The notes under the pieces: model-generated
Database searches by the model: none
Seen by the model: the letters and a program-made list of their open reading frames with translations, nothing else
Told to the model about the DNA's origin: nothing
Assembly (NCBI RefSeq): GCF_030063245.1
Contig: NZ_JASISR010000006.1
Coordinates: 1-64,000, forward strand
Length of the DNA stretch: 64,000 nucleotides
DNA from: Paenarthrobacter sp. PH39-S1
GTDB taxonomy: Bacteria > Actinomycetota > Actinomycetes > Actinomycetales > Micrococcaceae
Reading direction: 5' to 3'
Part shown: positions 1-7,620 of the stretch, piece by piece
How positions within the stretch are numbered: the stretch's first letter is position 1
How the letters are laid out: each line of letters starts with the position of its first letter
Translations under genes and position numbers: made by a program

Positions 1-119
1 TCAAAGACGACCCCGGCACCGGCTGGACCCTCACCCAACCAACCCCCGGCGTCTTCATCCACACCTCACCCACCGGACGCGTCTACCCCAACAACCCCGA
101 ACCACCACCACCCTTCTGA
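1..119 (+). CDS. C-terminal tail of a DUF222/HNH endonuclease-type protein (partial)
   Basis: The window opens inside a gene. Reading from base 3 gives 38 codons ending in TGA at 117-119. The peptide has a G-W-T-L core, then V-F-I-H-T-S-P-T-G-R-V-Y and a proline-rich end. This kind of ending, following an HNH motif, is typical of the abundant DUF222/13E12-repeat proteins of Arthrobacter and relatives, but the diagnostic domains lie outside the window. The family call therefore rests on tail style only. If correct, the protein would be a putative HNH nuclease of unknown role, a family often present in many diverged copies per genome. Confidence 0.4.
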   Translation, partial: KDDPGTGWTLTQPTPGVFIHTSPTGRVYPNNPEPPPPF

Positions 120-328
120 CGCCGCCCAATTCTCAGCCGGCAACGGCGCCTTTGCGACCAGGAGCATACGATTGGCGCCCTCGGTCACGCGGACAGCCAG
201 CAATACATCTCTGTCCCTGGAAGCGCAACAAGTGGAACAGTGAGGGAAGCGGGATGCTGGTGGTCCCCTCGTCCCGATATTGGATCCGCCCTATACGGGC
301 CTGAATCGCGGCGGATAGCATCGTACGC

Positions 329-1099
329 ATGGACTTTAGATATCTTGGCAACAGCGGTTTCAAAGTATCCGAATCTACCTACGACAACTGGCTAACGCCA
401 CGGATCGCAGGTGGAGAATGATACCGCCACAGCCTGCGTCCGCGCCGCCCTGGACGCAGGCGTCAGCACCTTTGACACGGCCGACGTCTATGCCAACACG
501 GCAGCCGCTACAGTGCCCGGGCTGCTCTGAAAGCCGAGCGGCGCCAGTCTCTGGAAATCTTCACCAAAGTACTCGGTCCGACCGCGCCCAAGGGGCACAA
601 CGACGTCGGGCTCTCCCGGAAGCACATCCTCGAGTCAAGCGACGGCTCGCTCCGGCGGCTGCAGGCTTTTTACCGACGTCGTCCGACACGACGGTGCAAG
701 GCGCTGTATACCGGCGTCAGCGAGTGGACCGCGCAACAGATCCGGGATGGCCACGCGCTGGCAAAGGAACTCGGCTCGGGCAACGGACGAAAAGGGCGCA
801 GCGGACACCATCAAACGCTGGATGTCTCCGGAGGTTCTCAACGCAGTGCAAAAGCTCCGACCCATCGCCGACCAGCTGGTCTGAGCATGGCGCAGTTGGC
901 CATCGCTTGGGTACTGCAGAACCAGAATGTCGCATCCGCAATCATCGGTGCATCCCGGCCCGAGCAGGTGAGCTCCAATGTCAAGGCAGCGGGAGTCCGT
1001 CTCGATGCCGGCCTCCTGGCCAAAATTGACGACGCCGTCAGGTCGCTGGCGCAGCGGGATCCGGCCCTGACCACCTCCTCGGGCACCCGGGAGGCGTGA
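329..1099 (+). pseudogene. Decayed aldo/keto reductase
   Basis: An ATG at 329 starts M-D-F-R-Y-L-G-N-S-G-F-K-V-S, the N-terminus of a Kv-beta/YghZ-type NADPH-dependent aldo/keto reductase. The reading then breaks several times. There is a frame change near 390-420 before the segment V-S-T-F-D-T-A-D-V-Y, which keeps the catalytic Asp and Tyr, and another near 510. Material is missing around 665-700, where the Y-V-D-L-Y-Q-x-H catalytic His segment should be, and again near 780. A last shift lies at about 882 before the final frame (Q-L-A-I-A-W-V-L-Q-N-Q-N-V), which ends at 1099. With the His region gone and at least four frame changes it cannot make the enzyme. An intact but different paralogue follows 68 bp downstream. 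Confidence 0.85.
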
Positions 1100-1167
1100 A
1101 AGCGGACAGGGTTGAAAGAACCAGCGAAGGGCAAAGTGGCGTTAACGGCCAGTACAGGAGATAACTT

Positions 1168-2145
1168 ATGAAATACGTCAAACTTGGAAACACCGGAACG
1201 GACGTGTCGGCGCTTGCGCTGGGATGCATGAGCTATGGAGACCCGCAGCGAGGGAACCACGGATGGAGCCTGCCCGAGGATCAATCGCGTCCGTTCATCC
1301 GGCAGGCCCTTGAGCTCGGTTTCAATTTCTTTGACACCGCCAATGTCTACTCGAATGGCTCCAGCGAGGAAATCCTAGGCCGTGCCCTCACCGATTACGG
1401 ACGCAGAGAAGAACTGGTGATTGCCACCAAAGTCCACGGTCGCATGGCCCCCGGGGCCAACGGGGCCGGACTGTCCCGCAAACAGATTCTGTGGCAGATC
1501 GATGAAAGTCTGCGCCGGCTCGGGACGGACTATGTCGATCTCTACCAGATCCACCGATGGGACCCCGAGACGCCGCTGGAGGAGACGCTGGAAGCACTGA
1601 ACGACGTCGTCCGGTCCGGCAAGGTCCGCTATCTGGGCGCGTCATCCATGTATGCCTGGCAGTTCGCCAAGGCGCTGCATACGCAGACAGCAAACGGTTG
1701 GGCACGGTTCATCACGATGCAGGACCACTACAACCTGATCAACCGGGAGGAGGAGCGGGAAATGTATCCGCTGTGCCAGGACCAGAAAATCGGTGTCCTT
1801 CCGTGGAGTCCGTTGGCCCGCGGGCGGCTTACGCGGGATTGGGACGCGGCGACAACCCGTGCGGGCCTCGATGAGTTCGGCAAGTCCCTGTACCGGCAGG
1901 CCGAAGACGCGGACCGGAAGGTTTCCTCAGCCGTGGCGGCGGTGGCCGGCGCCCGCGGCGTGCCCCGGGCGCAGGTGGCATTGGCCTGGGTCTCGTCGAA
2001 TCCCGCCGTGACCGCGCCGATTGTCGGCGCGACGAAGCTCAGCCATTTGGACGACGCCGTGGCCTCCCTGGAGATCAGTCTCAGCGCCGAAGAGTTATCG
2101 ACCCTGGAGGAACACTACGTGCCACATGGGGTAGCCGGCTTTTGA
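1168..2145 (+). CDS. Aldo/keto reductase
   Basis: A 325-residue NAD(P)H-dependent oxidoreductase with the (beta/alpha)8 fold, predicted to be cytosolic. All four catalytic residues are visible: Asp56 and Tyr61 in F-D-T-A-N-V-Y, Lys88 in A-T-K-V-H, and His129 in Y-Q-I-H-R. The C-terminal cofactor segment P-I-V-G-A-T-K is present. The length is normal for the family. The ATG at 1168 follows an AGGAG-type ribosome site at about 1157. It resembles the YajO/YghZ group, which reduces aldehydes and ketones; the substrate cannot be read from sequence. The decayed relative just upstream suggests an old tandem pair with one copy lost. Confidence 0.9.
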   Translation: MKYVKLGNTGTDVSALALGCMSYGDPQRGNHGWSLPEDQSRPFIRQALELGFNFFDTANVYSNGSSEEILGRALTDYGRREELVIATKVHGRMAPGANGAGLSRKQILWQIDESLRRLGTDYVDLYQIHRWDPETPLEETLEALNDVVRSGKVRYLGASSMYAWQFAKALHTQTANGWARFITMQDHYNLINREEEREMYPLCQDQKIGVLPWSPLARGRLTRDWDAATTRAGLDEFGKSLYRQAEDADRKVSSAVAAVAGARGVPRAQVALAWVSSNPAVTAPIVGATKLSHLDDAVASLEISLSAEELSTLEEHYVPHGVAGF

Positions 2146-2146
2146 G

Positions 2147-2183
2147 CACGATGTAACCGGCGGGGGACACGATGTAACCGGCG
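2147..2183. repeat. 16-bp direct repeat after the aldo/keto reductase
   Basis: The 16-mer CACGATGTAACCGGCG occurs perfectly at 2147-2162 and 2168-2183, separated by five bases, directly after the aldo/keto reductase stop codon. It has no hairpin potential of its own. It may be slippage or the scar of an excised element; no transposase or terminal inverted repeat is nearby. Confidence 0.7.
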
Positions 2184-2212
2184 AATAAAGAGAGAGGCAT
2201 AATCGACTGGAA

Positions 2213-2256
2213 ATCAAGAGGCCCTGATCGGCGTTTCCGCTGGTCAGGGCCTCTTT
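2213..2256 (-). terminator. Terminator of the first initiator tRNA
   Basis: A hairpin directly 3' of the minus-strand tRNA: arm AAGAGGCCCTGA pairs with TCAGGGCCTCTT across a short GC-rich loop, followed on the minus strand by a modest T-rich stretch. The same hairpin with near-identical loop follows the second tRNA copy at 12606-12653, so tRNA and terminator were duplicated as a unit. Confidence 0.75.
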
Positions 2257-2257
2257 G

Positions 2258-2334
2258 TGGTTGCGGGGACAGGATTTGAACCTGTGACCTCTGGGTTATG
2301 AGCCCAGCGAGCTACCGAACTGCTCCACCCCGCG
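2258..2334 (-). tRNA. tRNA-fMet (initiator, CAT anticodon), copy 1
   Basis: A 77-nt cloverleaf on the minus strand. The acceptor stem begins C-G-C-G-G-G-G and ends C-C-C-C-G-C-A, leaving the unpaired C1-A72 that marks bacterial initiator tRNAs. The anticodon stem carries the three initiator G-C pairs around loop CTCATAA, giving anticodon CAT. The T-arm reads GGTTCAAATCC. The CCA end is encoded in the DNA (2258-2260). A TATAGT -10-like box on the minus strand at 2346-2351 lies just upstream of the 5' end. The gene is identical over all 77 nt to the copy at 12656-12732. Confidence 0.97.
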
Positions 2335-2605
2335 TCGCTTGCTCAACTATACCCGCTATTGCGCGGAAGATTGACCACTTCGCCTCGTGCGCCATCGCCA
2401 TTTGGCGGATCCCGGGTCGAGCGGCGGATGCGATCGCGGCGGCCGCCAATGACACTCAGGATGGGCCTGCGGGTCCGGCCCCGGCGGGCTCCGCTGCGGC
2501 TTCGGTCCCGGCGTAGATTCGGCCCCGCTTTATGTCCGGTCATGGGCGCGCTCCGGCGTTCGGCTTGTGGACGGCCACCAGTTCAGTTTGTGCCAGTCGC
2601 GTTGA

Positions 2606-2680
2606 GAGGAATCCGAGGCGCGACAGATTTCCTCAGTAGTCCCTCGGATTCCTCAGTGTTCCCACCGACTCCTCAGTATT
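2606..2680 (+). promoter_or_regulatory. Candidate operator: three CCTCAGT boxes plus an inverted repeat
   Basis: CCTCAGT occurs at 2631, 2651 and 2671, exactly 20 bp apart, so all boxes fall on one face of the helix. A 13-bp perfect inverted repeat (GAGGAATCCGAGG at 2606-2618 with its complement at 2642-2654) overlaps the first two boxes. OmpR-family regulators commonly bind direct repeats, and the regulator gene starts 72 bp downstream at 2752, so autoregulation is a reasonable inference. The rest of the 2335-2751 gap shows no gene. Confidence 0.5.
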
Positions 2681-2751
2681 CTCACAGGCCTCGGGCGGAC
2701 ATGGGCATCAATTACCTCCATCAGGCCAGTTGGGAGTGGAAGGATGTCGGT

Positions 2752-3423
2752 ATGCGTGTTCTGCTGGTCGACGATGAGAAACTGCTGGCCGAGACCATCC
2801 GGCGCGGCCTGACCGGTGAAGGCTTCGTCGTCGACGTCGTCCATGACGGGATCAGCGGGCTGTGGGCCGCGACCGAAAACCCCTATGACGTCGTCGTACT
2901 GGATCTGATGCTGCCGGGCAAGCACGGCTACGCGGTGCTGAAGGAACTGCGGGAACGGCAGATCTGGACACCGGTGATGATGCTGACGGCCAAGGACGGC
3001 GAGTACGACCAGACGGATGCTTTCGATCTGGGCGCCGATGACTACCTGACCAAGCCGTTCAGTTTCCTTGTCCTGGTGGCGCGGCTGCGCGCCCTGATCC
3101 GGCGAGGCGCGCCAGAGCGGCCGGTGACCCTCACCGTGGGCACTCTGCTGTTGGATCCGTTGAAGCGGTCCGTCTCCCGGGACGGGACGCAGATCGCCCT
3201 TACGGCCCGGGAGTTCGGGCTGCTGTTGTTTTTGATGCGCCATCCGGACGAGGTGGTCTCCAAGGCGGAGATTCTGGATAACGTCTGGGATCCAATGTTC
3301 GACGGCGGAGATAACGTTGTCGAGGTTTACATCGGTTACTTGCGCCGAAAGATCGATGTGCCCTTCGGGCTGTCAACGCTGAGCACCGTGCGGGGCATGG
3401 GGTACCGACTGTCCTCCGACTGA
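2752..3423 (+). CDS. OmpR/PhoB-family response regulator (orphan)
   Basis: A 223-residue two-component DNA-binding regulator. The receiver domain (about 1-115) shows the acidic pair Asp7/Asp8, phosphoacceptor Asp51 in V-V-L-D-L-M-L-P-G, Thr79 and Lys101 in L-T-K-P-F. The winged-helix output domain (about 125-223) has L-T-A-R-E-F-G-L-L and ends R-G-M-G-Y-R-L. The ATG at 2752 has GGAAGG eight bases upstream; the reading frame is open further upstream, but that part is low-complexity and lacks a ribosome site. No histidine kinase lies on either side, so the partner is elsewhere or lost. Three phased repeats upstream are a likely binding site. Confidence 0.92.
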   Translation: MRVLLVDDEKLLAETIRRGLTGEGFVVDVVHDGISGLWAATENPYDVVVLDLMLPGKHGYAVLKELRERQIWTPVMMLTAKDGEYDQTDAFDLGADDYLTKPFSFLVLVARLRALIRRGAPERPVTLTVGTLLLDPLKRSVSRDGTQIALTAREFGLLLFLMRHPDEVVSKAEILDNVWDPMFDGGDNVVEVYIGYLRRKIDVPFGLSTLSTVRGMGYRLSSD

Positions 3424-3454
3424 CCAGTGCCAGGCGTCGGTTGAGGACCGGATT

Positions 3455-3696
3455 AGCAGCAACGCCGCGAAGCTTGCCGGTGTCAGCTACCCGACACGAT
3501 GCCGGTCCTCACCTTCCTTGCGCACGACTCGCTGGACAGCAATGCGAAATGGCTCGATCTCCATGAGCGTCAGCTGAGCAAAGTGAAACGCCACGAAATT
3601 GTCGCGCTCAGGAGAGGTCACTATCCCCACTGGTCGGAGTCTGGGGCTATGGCCAAGAAGATCAAAGAATTCCTCAACGCCGTTGCCAAGCCGTGA
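3455..3696 (+). pseudogene. Remnant of an alpha/beta hydrolase (C-terminal part)
   Basis: One frame from 3455 reads S-S-N-A-A-K-L-A-G-V-S-Y-P-T. After a frame change near 3497 the sense continues M-P-V-L-T-F-L-A-H-D to G-H-Y-P-H-W-S-E-S and stops at 3696. Together this resembles the last third of an alpha/beta hydrolase: the strand before the acidic residue, and the catalytic His in a G-H-Y-x-H-W motif. The nucleophile region is absent and an in-frame stop at 3454 rules out a longer upstream frame. It could instead be expressed as a 65-residue peptide from 3499, which I consider less likely. Confidence 0.5.
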
Positions 3697-3815
3697 ACAT
3701 TCTCCTTTCCAGCGCGGCCGCGGCCGGGACGTCAGGAACCTCATTCTTCCTGGCCAAGCCCGGCGGGCTTTCTGCATCCGGGGAGCAGCGGGGAGACCGG
3801 GCGAGGGGCGGCCCG

Positions 3816-4592
3816 TTATCGGTGGTTAAAGTCGGCCGCCCGCTTTTCCATAAACGCCGTCATGCCCTCTTTCTGGTCCTCGGTGGCAAAGCAGGCGTAG
3901 ATGAACCGGCGCTCCATGTGCACGCCTTCTGCCAGAGAGGTTTCAAATGCCGCGTTGACGGCTTCCTTGGCGATCATCGTCGCCGGCTTGGACATGGCGG
4001 CAATGGTTTCGGCCGTGGCGATGGCGCCGGCCAGCAGGTCGTCCACCGGCACCACCCGGGCCACCAGCCCGGACCGCTCCGCCTCCTCGGCACCCATGAC
4101 GCGGCCGGTCAGCACCATTTCCATGGCTTTGGCCTTACCGATGGCGCGGGTCAGCCGCTGGGAGCCGCCCATCCCGGGAATCACGCCGAGCTTGATTTCG
4201 GGCTGTCCGAACTTGGCGTTGTCCGCGGCAATGATGAAGTCGCAGATCATGGCCAGTTCACAGCCCCCGCCCAGTGCGTGACCGGCGACGGCGGCAATCA
4301 TGGGCGTCCGGATCCGCGCCAGTTCGTCCCAGGCGGAGAACCAGTCAGCCAGGTACATGTCCACCAGGGACTTCCCGGCCATCTCCTTGATATCCGCACC
4401 GGCGGCAAAGGCACGGGATGATCCGGTGATGACGATTGCACCCGTGCCCGGATCCTTGTCGAAGGCCCGCGCCGCCGCAACGATTTCGTGGCCCATGCCG
4501 TCGGTGAGTGCGTTCAGGGCCTCCGGCCGGTTGAGCGTGATGATGCCGACCCGGCCACGCTGCTCGGTAAGGATCGAAAGATAGTCGCTCAT
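3816..4592 (-). CDS. Enoyl-CoA hydratase
   Basis: A 258-residue crotonase-fold enzyme that adds water across trans-2-enoyl-CoA thioesters. Visible features are the oxyanion-hole segment [11 protein letters not shown] (about 61-71), A-L-G-G-G-C-E-L-A with Glu112, and G-Q-P-E-I-K-L-G with Glu132. These match the paired catalytic glutamates of true hydratases. It is the last gene of a minus-strand operon; its ATG overlaps the stop of the dehydrogenase upstream (ATGA, 4589-4592). In this context it probably hydrates methacrylyl-CoA in valine breakdown (inference). An in-frame upstream ATG at 4646 was rejected because it lies inside the preceding gene and lacks homology. Confidence 0.92.
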   Translation of the reverse strand: MSDYLSILTEQRGRVGIITLNRPEALNALTDGMGHEIVAAARAFDKDPGTGAIVITGSSRAFAAGADIKEMAGKSLVDMYLADWFSAWDELARIRTPMIAAVAGHALGGGCELAMICDFIIAADNAKFGQPEIKLGVIPGMGGSQRLTRAIGKAKAMEMVLTGRVMGAEEAERSGLVARVVPVDDLLAGAIATAETIAAMSKPATMIAKEAVNAAFETSLAEGVHMERRFIYACFATEDQKEGMTAFMEKRAADFNHR

Positions 4593-5203
4593 GCCTGCGT
4601 CCTGTTCTGTGCTGGGTTCTGCGCCGTGCCGTGCCCTGTGTTCCAACCTGCGGTCTGCGCTGCGGCGCGGATGTCATTGATGATTCCGGAGAAGTCGGTC
4701 CCGGCGCCGGCGCCGGCAAAGTGCACAATCCGCTTGCCCATCACGTCAAAAATCTCCGCGGCGTCGGCAAAGTCGCCGGCATCCCCGCCCACCATGAACG
4801 TCAACGACCCGGCCTCGGCGCCCGCCACTCCACCAGACACCGGGGCATCCAGCCCACCGTGTCCTGCTGCCAGGACCATGTCGTGAGCGACGCGGGCATC
4901 GGCCACAGCAATGGTGGAACATTCCAAAAATAGGGACCCCGGTGCCGCCGCGGCCAGCAGCCCGTCGGACCCCTGATAGGCGGCAAGGGCGTGTTGGCCA
5001 GCCTGCAGCATGGTAATGATCACCTCGGCCCCCGTGACCGCCTCCGCGCCTGACTCGGCGATCGTCAGGCCGTCGTTGGGGGCCGCGTCCACGGCCGCCG
5101 GTACAACATCGAAACCCGTGACCAAGTACCCGGCTCGGACAAGGTCAGCGGCCATCGGCGCCCCCATATGGCCCAGCCCGATGAACGCGATTGCCCTGCT
5201 CAT
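4589..5203 (-). CDS. mmsB: 3-hydroxyisobutyrate dehydrogenase, lacking the C-terminal domain
   Basis: 204 residues, against roughly 290-300 usual for this NAD(P)-dependent beta-hydroxyacid dehydrogenase family. The Rossmann domain is complete: G-L-G-H-M-G near the start and substrate-binding D-A-P-V-S-G-G at mid-length. After V-H-F-A-G-A-G-A-G the normal G-Q-x-x-K-x-x-N-N segment carrying the catalytic lysine, and the helical domain behind it, are absent. A short unrelated tail follows and the gene ends overlapping the next start. The missing domain is not found in another frame because the next gene begins at once. The product is probably inactive as a dehydrogenase, although operon coupling at both ends is preserved. 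Confidence 0.85.
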   Translation of the reverse strand: MSRAIAFIGLGHMGAPMAADLVRAGYLVTGFDVVPAAVDAAPNDGLTIAESGAEAVTGAEVIITMLQAGQHALAAYQGSDGLLAAAAPGSLFLECSTIAVADARVAHDMVLAAGHGGLDAPVSGGVAGAEAGSLTFMVGGDAGDFADAAEIFDVMGKRIVHFAGAGAGTDFSGIINDIRAAAQTAGWNTGHGTAQNPAQNRTQA

Positions 5204-6267
5204 GATGCTGCCTCCGATCGTGCCGGGACGAAGCTTAGACCGAGCTCGTCCGGGCCCAAGTCCTGGAAGGAATGTTCCACGTCCGCCGCGGACACATCCG
5301 CCAAGGTGGCGGGGTTCCACGCCGGATTGCGGTCTTTGTCGACCAGTTGTGCGCGGATCCCCTCCGCAAAGTCGGGCCACCTCAGCGCGTGCAGAGATAC
5401 CCGGTAGTCCTGATTCAGCACCGCCTCCAGGCTGCCCATGCTCCTGGCGCGCCGCAGCCCCGCCAGCGTCACGCTCAGCGCGGTGGGCGACTTTGCCCGG
5501 ATTGCGTCGGCCGCGCGCGCAGCCTCCAGTTGCCCAAAGTGGGCCAGCCGCTCAAGGATGGTGCCGACGTCGTCCCCGTCATAGGCCTGGTCGATCCAGT
5601 CCCGCTGCTGAGACAACGGCGATTCCGGCGTCACCTGCGCGTAACGGCCGACGACGGCGCGTGCGGGCCGTTCGGCCAGCCCACCGATGAGCGCGGGCAG
5701 GTCGGCGGAGTCCACAAAGTGGTCGGCCAGGCCCATCGCCATGGCGTCGGCGCCGTTGATCATGCCGGCGGTCAGGGCTGCGTGCGTGCCCAACTCGCCC
5801 GGCGCGCGGGAGAGCAGATACAGGCCGCCGACGTCCGGGACAAAACCGATGCCCGTTTCCGGCATGCCCACCCGGGAGCGTTCGGTGACAACGCGGATGG
5901 CGGCGTGCGCGGAAATACCCACTCCCCCGCCCAGGACCACTCCGTCCATCAAGGTCACGATCGGTTTGGGATAACGTTTGATCCTGGCGTTGAGAATGTA
6001 TTCGTCGCGCCAGAAGGCGGCGCTTTCCGTGCCACCAAGGCGGGTGTCACGATAGATCGCCACGATGTCACCGCCGGCGCACAAGCCGCGCTCACCGGAC
6101 CCGGAGATCAGAACGGTGCTGACGTCGTCGTCATTTTCCCAAGCATCCAGGGAGTCGGCGACCGCGGCGATCATGCCATGCGTCAGGGCGTTCAAGGCCT
6201 TGGGCCGGTTCAGGATCAGGTGGCCCAGGTGACCGGCTCGGTGCACCAGAACGTCGTCATTGTTCAT
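5200..6267 (-). CDS. 3-hydroxyisobutyryl-CoA hydrolase / enoyl-CoA hydratase family protein
   Basis: 355 residues, the length of the hydrolase (ECH_2) branch rather than the roughly 260-residue hydratases. It carries the oxyanion segment G-L-C-A-G-G-D-I (61-68) and M-P-E-T-G-I-G-F-V-P-D-V-G-G with Glu137 and Asp145, the pattern of HIBCH enzymes that release 3-hydroxyisobutyrate from its CoA ester. It starts three bases after the acyl-CoA dehydrogenase stop and overlaps mmsB by four bases, so the genes are translationally coupled. The position between isobutyryl-CoA oxidation and hydroxyisobutyrate oxidation supports the role in valine catabolism. Confidence 0.9.
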   Translation of the reverse strand: MNNDDVLVHRAGHLGHLILNRPKALNALTHGMIAAVADSLDAWENDDDVSTVLISGSGERGLCAGGDIVAIYRDTRLGGTESAAFWRDEYILNARIKRYPKPIVTLMDGVVLGGGVGISAHAAIRVVTERSRVGMPETGIGFVPDVGGLYLLSRAPGELGTHAALTAGMINGADAMAMGLADHFVDSADLPALIGGLAERPARAVVGRYAQVTPESPLSQQRDWIDQAYDGDDVGTILERLAHFGQLEAARAADAIRAKSPTALSVTLAGLRRARSMGSLEAVLNQDYRVSLHALRWPDFAEGIRAQLVDKDRNPAWNPATLADVSAADVEHSFQDLGPDELGLSFVPARSEAAS

Positions 6268-6270
6268 TTC

Positions 6271-7407
6271 TTAGTCCTCCACTGCCAGCCGGCCCACTAT
6301 TAAGCGCATAATCTCGTTGCTGCCTTCCAGGATCTGATGGACGCGCAAATCCCGCACGATCTTCTCCAGGCCATACTCCGCCAGATAGCCGTAGCCGCCA
6401 TGGAGCTGGAGGGCTTTGTTGGCCACGTTGAAGCCGGCGTCCGTGGCCACACGCTTGGCCATCGCGCACAGCCTCACGGTGTCTGCGGCTCCGCGATCCA
6501 GCGCTTCGGCGGCGCGCAGCACCAGGGTCCGCGCCGTTTCCAGCTCGGTGTCCATGTCCGCAATCTCGAAAAGCAGGGCCTGCTTGCTGATCAGGGTTCC
6601 GCCAAAGGCCGTGCGCTCCTTCAGATACGCGATGGACTTGTCCAGGGCGGCCTGGCCACCGCCCAGGGAGCAGGCGGCGATGTTGATCCGGCCGCCGTTG
6701 AGTCCCTTCATGGCAATGCCAAATCCGCTGCCTTCGGCCCCCAGCCGGTTGGCCACGGGGACGCGAACATCCTCAAAAATGACTTGGCGGGTGGGCTGCG
6801 CGTTCCACCCCATTTTCTTTTCGTTCGGCCCGAACGACAGACCCTGAAGGTTTGCCGGTACCACGATGGCCGTGATGCCGTGGCTGCCCGTGTCGGCTGT
6901 CCGTGCCATGACCAGATAGAAGCCGGCAGCACCGGCGCCGGAGATGAACTGTTTCGTCCCGTTCAGAACGTAATCGTCGCCGTCGCGCACCGCCTGGGTG
7001 CTCAGCGCCGCGGCGTCTGAACCGGCCCCCGGTTCCGTCAGGCAATAGCTCCCCAACGCCTCCATGGACGCCAGCTGCGGCACCCAATTGGCCCGCTGCA
7101 CGGCATTGCCAAAGGCGTCGATCATCCACACCACCATGTTGTGGATGGAGATGTACGCCGCGATGGTGGGGTCAGCTTTGGCCAGCTCCTCAAAAATCAG
7201 CACGGCATCGGTGCGCGTGAGCCCGGATCCGCCGTACTCTTCGCTCACATAGATTCCGCCCATGCCCAGCGTGCCCGCTTCGCGCAGGACGTCCACCGGG
7301 AAATGCTTCGTCTCATCCCAATATGCACTGTGCGGGGAAATCGCCCCGCCGGCAAAGTCGCGCACCATCGCCACCATGGCTTGCTGGTCCTCCGTGCGTT
7401 CAAACAT
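6271..7407 (-). CDS. Acyl-CoA dehydrogenase (probable isobutyryl-CoA dehydrogenase)
   Basis: A 378-residue flavoenzyme that oxidises acyl-CoA to enoyl-CoA and passes electrons to ETF. The family signatures are visible: C-L-T-E-P-G-A-G-S-D (FAD binding), and near the C-terminus L-H-G-G-Y-G-Y followed by L-E-G-S-N-E-I, with Glu361 at the catalytic-base position. The start M-F-E-R-T-E-D-Q-Q at 7407 was chosen because the 27 upstream residues are unrelated to the family and GGAG sits just before it. It heads the operon with the hydrolase, mmsB and the hydratase, hence the isobutyryl-CoA (valine) assignment by context. The ETF genes lie 1.2 kb upstream on the same strand. Confidence 0.92.
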   Translation of the reverse strand: MFERTEDQQAMVAMVRDFAGGAISPHSAYWDETKHFPVDVLREAGTLGMGGIYVSEEYGGSGLTRTDAVLIFEELAKADPTIAAYISIHNMVVWMIDAFGNAVQRANWVPQLASMEALGSYCLTEPGAGSDAAALSTQAVRDGDDYVLNGTKQFISGAGAAGFYLVMARTADTGSHGITAIVVPANLQGLSFGPNEKKMGWNAQPTRQVIFEDVRVPVANRLGAEGSGFGIAMKGLNGGRINIAACSLGGGQAALDKSIAYLKERTAFGGTLISKQALLFEIADMDTELETARTLVLRAAEALDRGAADTVRLCAMAKRVATDAGFNVANKALQLHGGYGYLAEYGLEKIVRDLRVHQILEGSNEIMRLIVGRLAVED

Positions 7408-7529
7408 GGGCGCTCCTTTGCCTGGCTGGACGGCTGGCTCGCTGTGTAACCATTTGATTGGACAGCTATCTACTCGCCGTTCCGCCAACTACTTACTCCT
7501 GAGGACGGTAGGTACTTATGATGCCCAGA

Positions 7530-7620
7530 GACTACTTGCTTACGGTCCGGGGATCACTTACTCAGGGTTCCCGGGACTACTTGCTCAGGGTTCCGGGGGC
7601 TACTTGCTCACGGTTCCGGA
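7530..7620. repeat. Four imperfect 23-bp tandem repeats
   Basis: Units of 23 bp with the consensus ACTACTTGCTCAGGGTTCCGGG run from 7530. The last copy runs into the final codons and stop of the cytochrome b gene (stop at 7600). Units 3 and 4 are closest to each other. A more diverged relative, ACTACTTACTCCTGAGG, lies just left near 7488. The array fills most of the gap before the acyl-CoA dehydrogenase start at 7407 and has no CRISPR-like spacers. Confidence 0.75.

Noticed and set aside
2359-2751. In-frame upstream extension of the response regulator
   Set aside because: Arg/Pro-rich shadow sequence without a ribosome site that crosses the repeat-rich control region; the receiver domain starts exactly at 2752.
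7530-7620. CRISPR array
   Set aside because: Repeats are directly adjacent without unique spacers, and no cas genes exist in the window. The same holds for 17309-17419 and 18961-19095.
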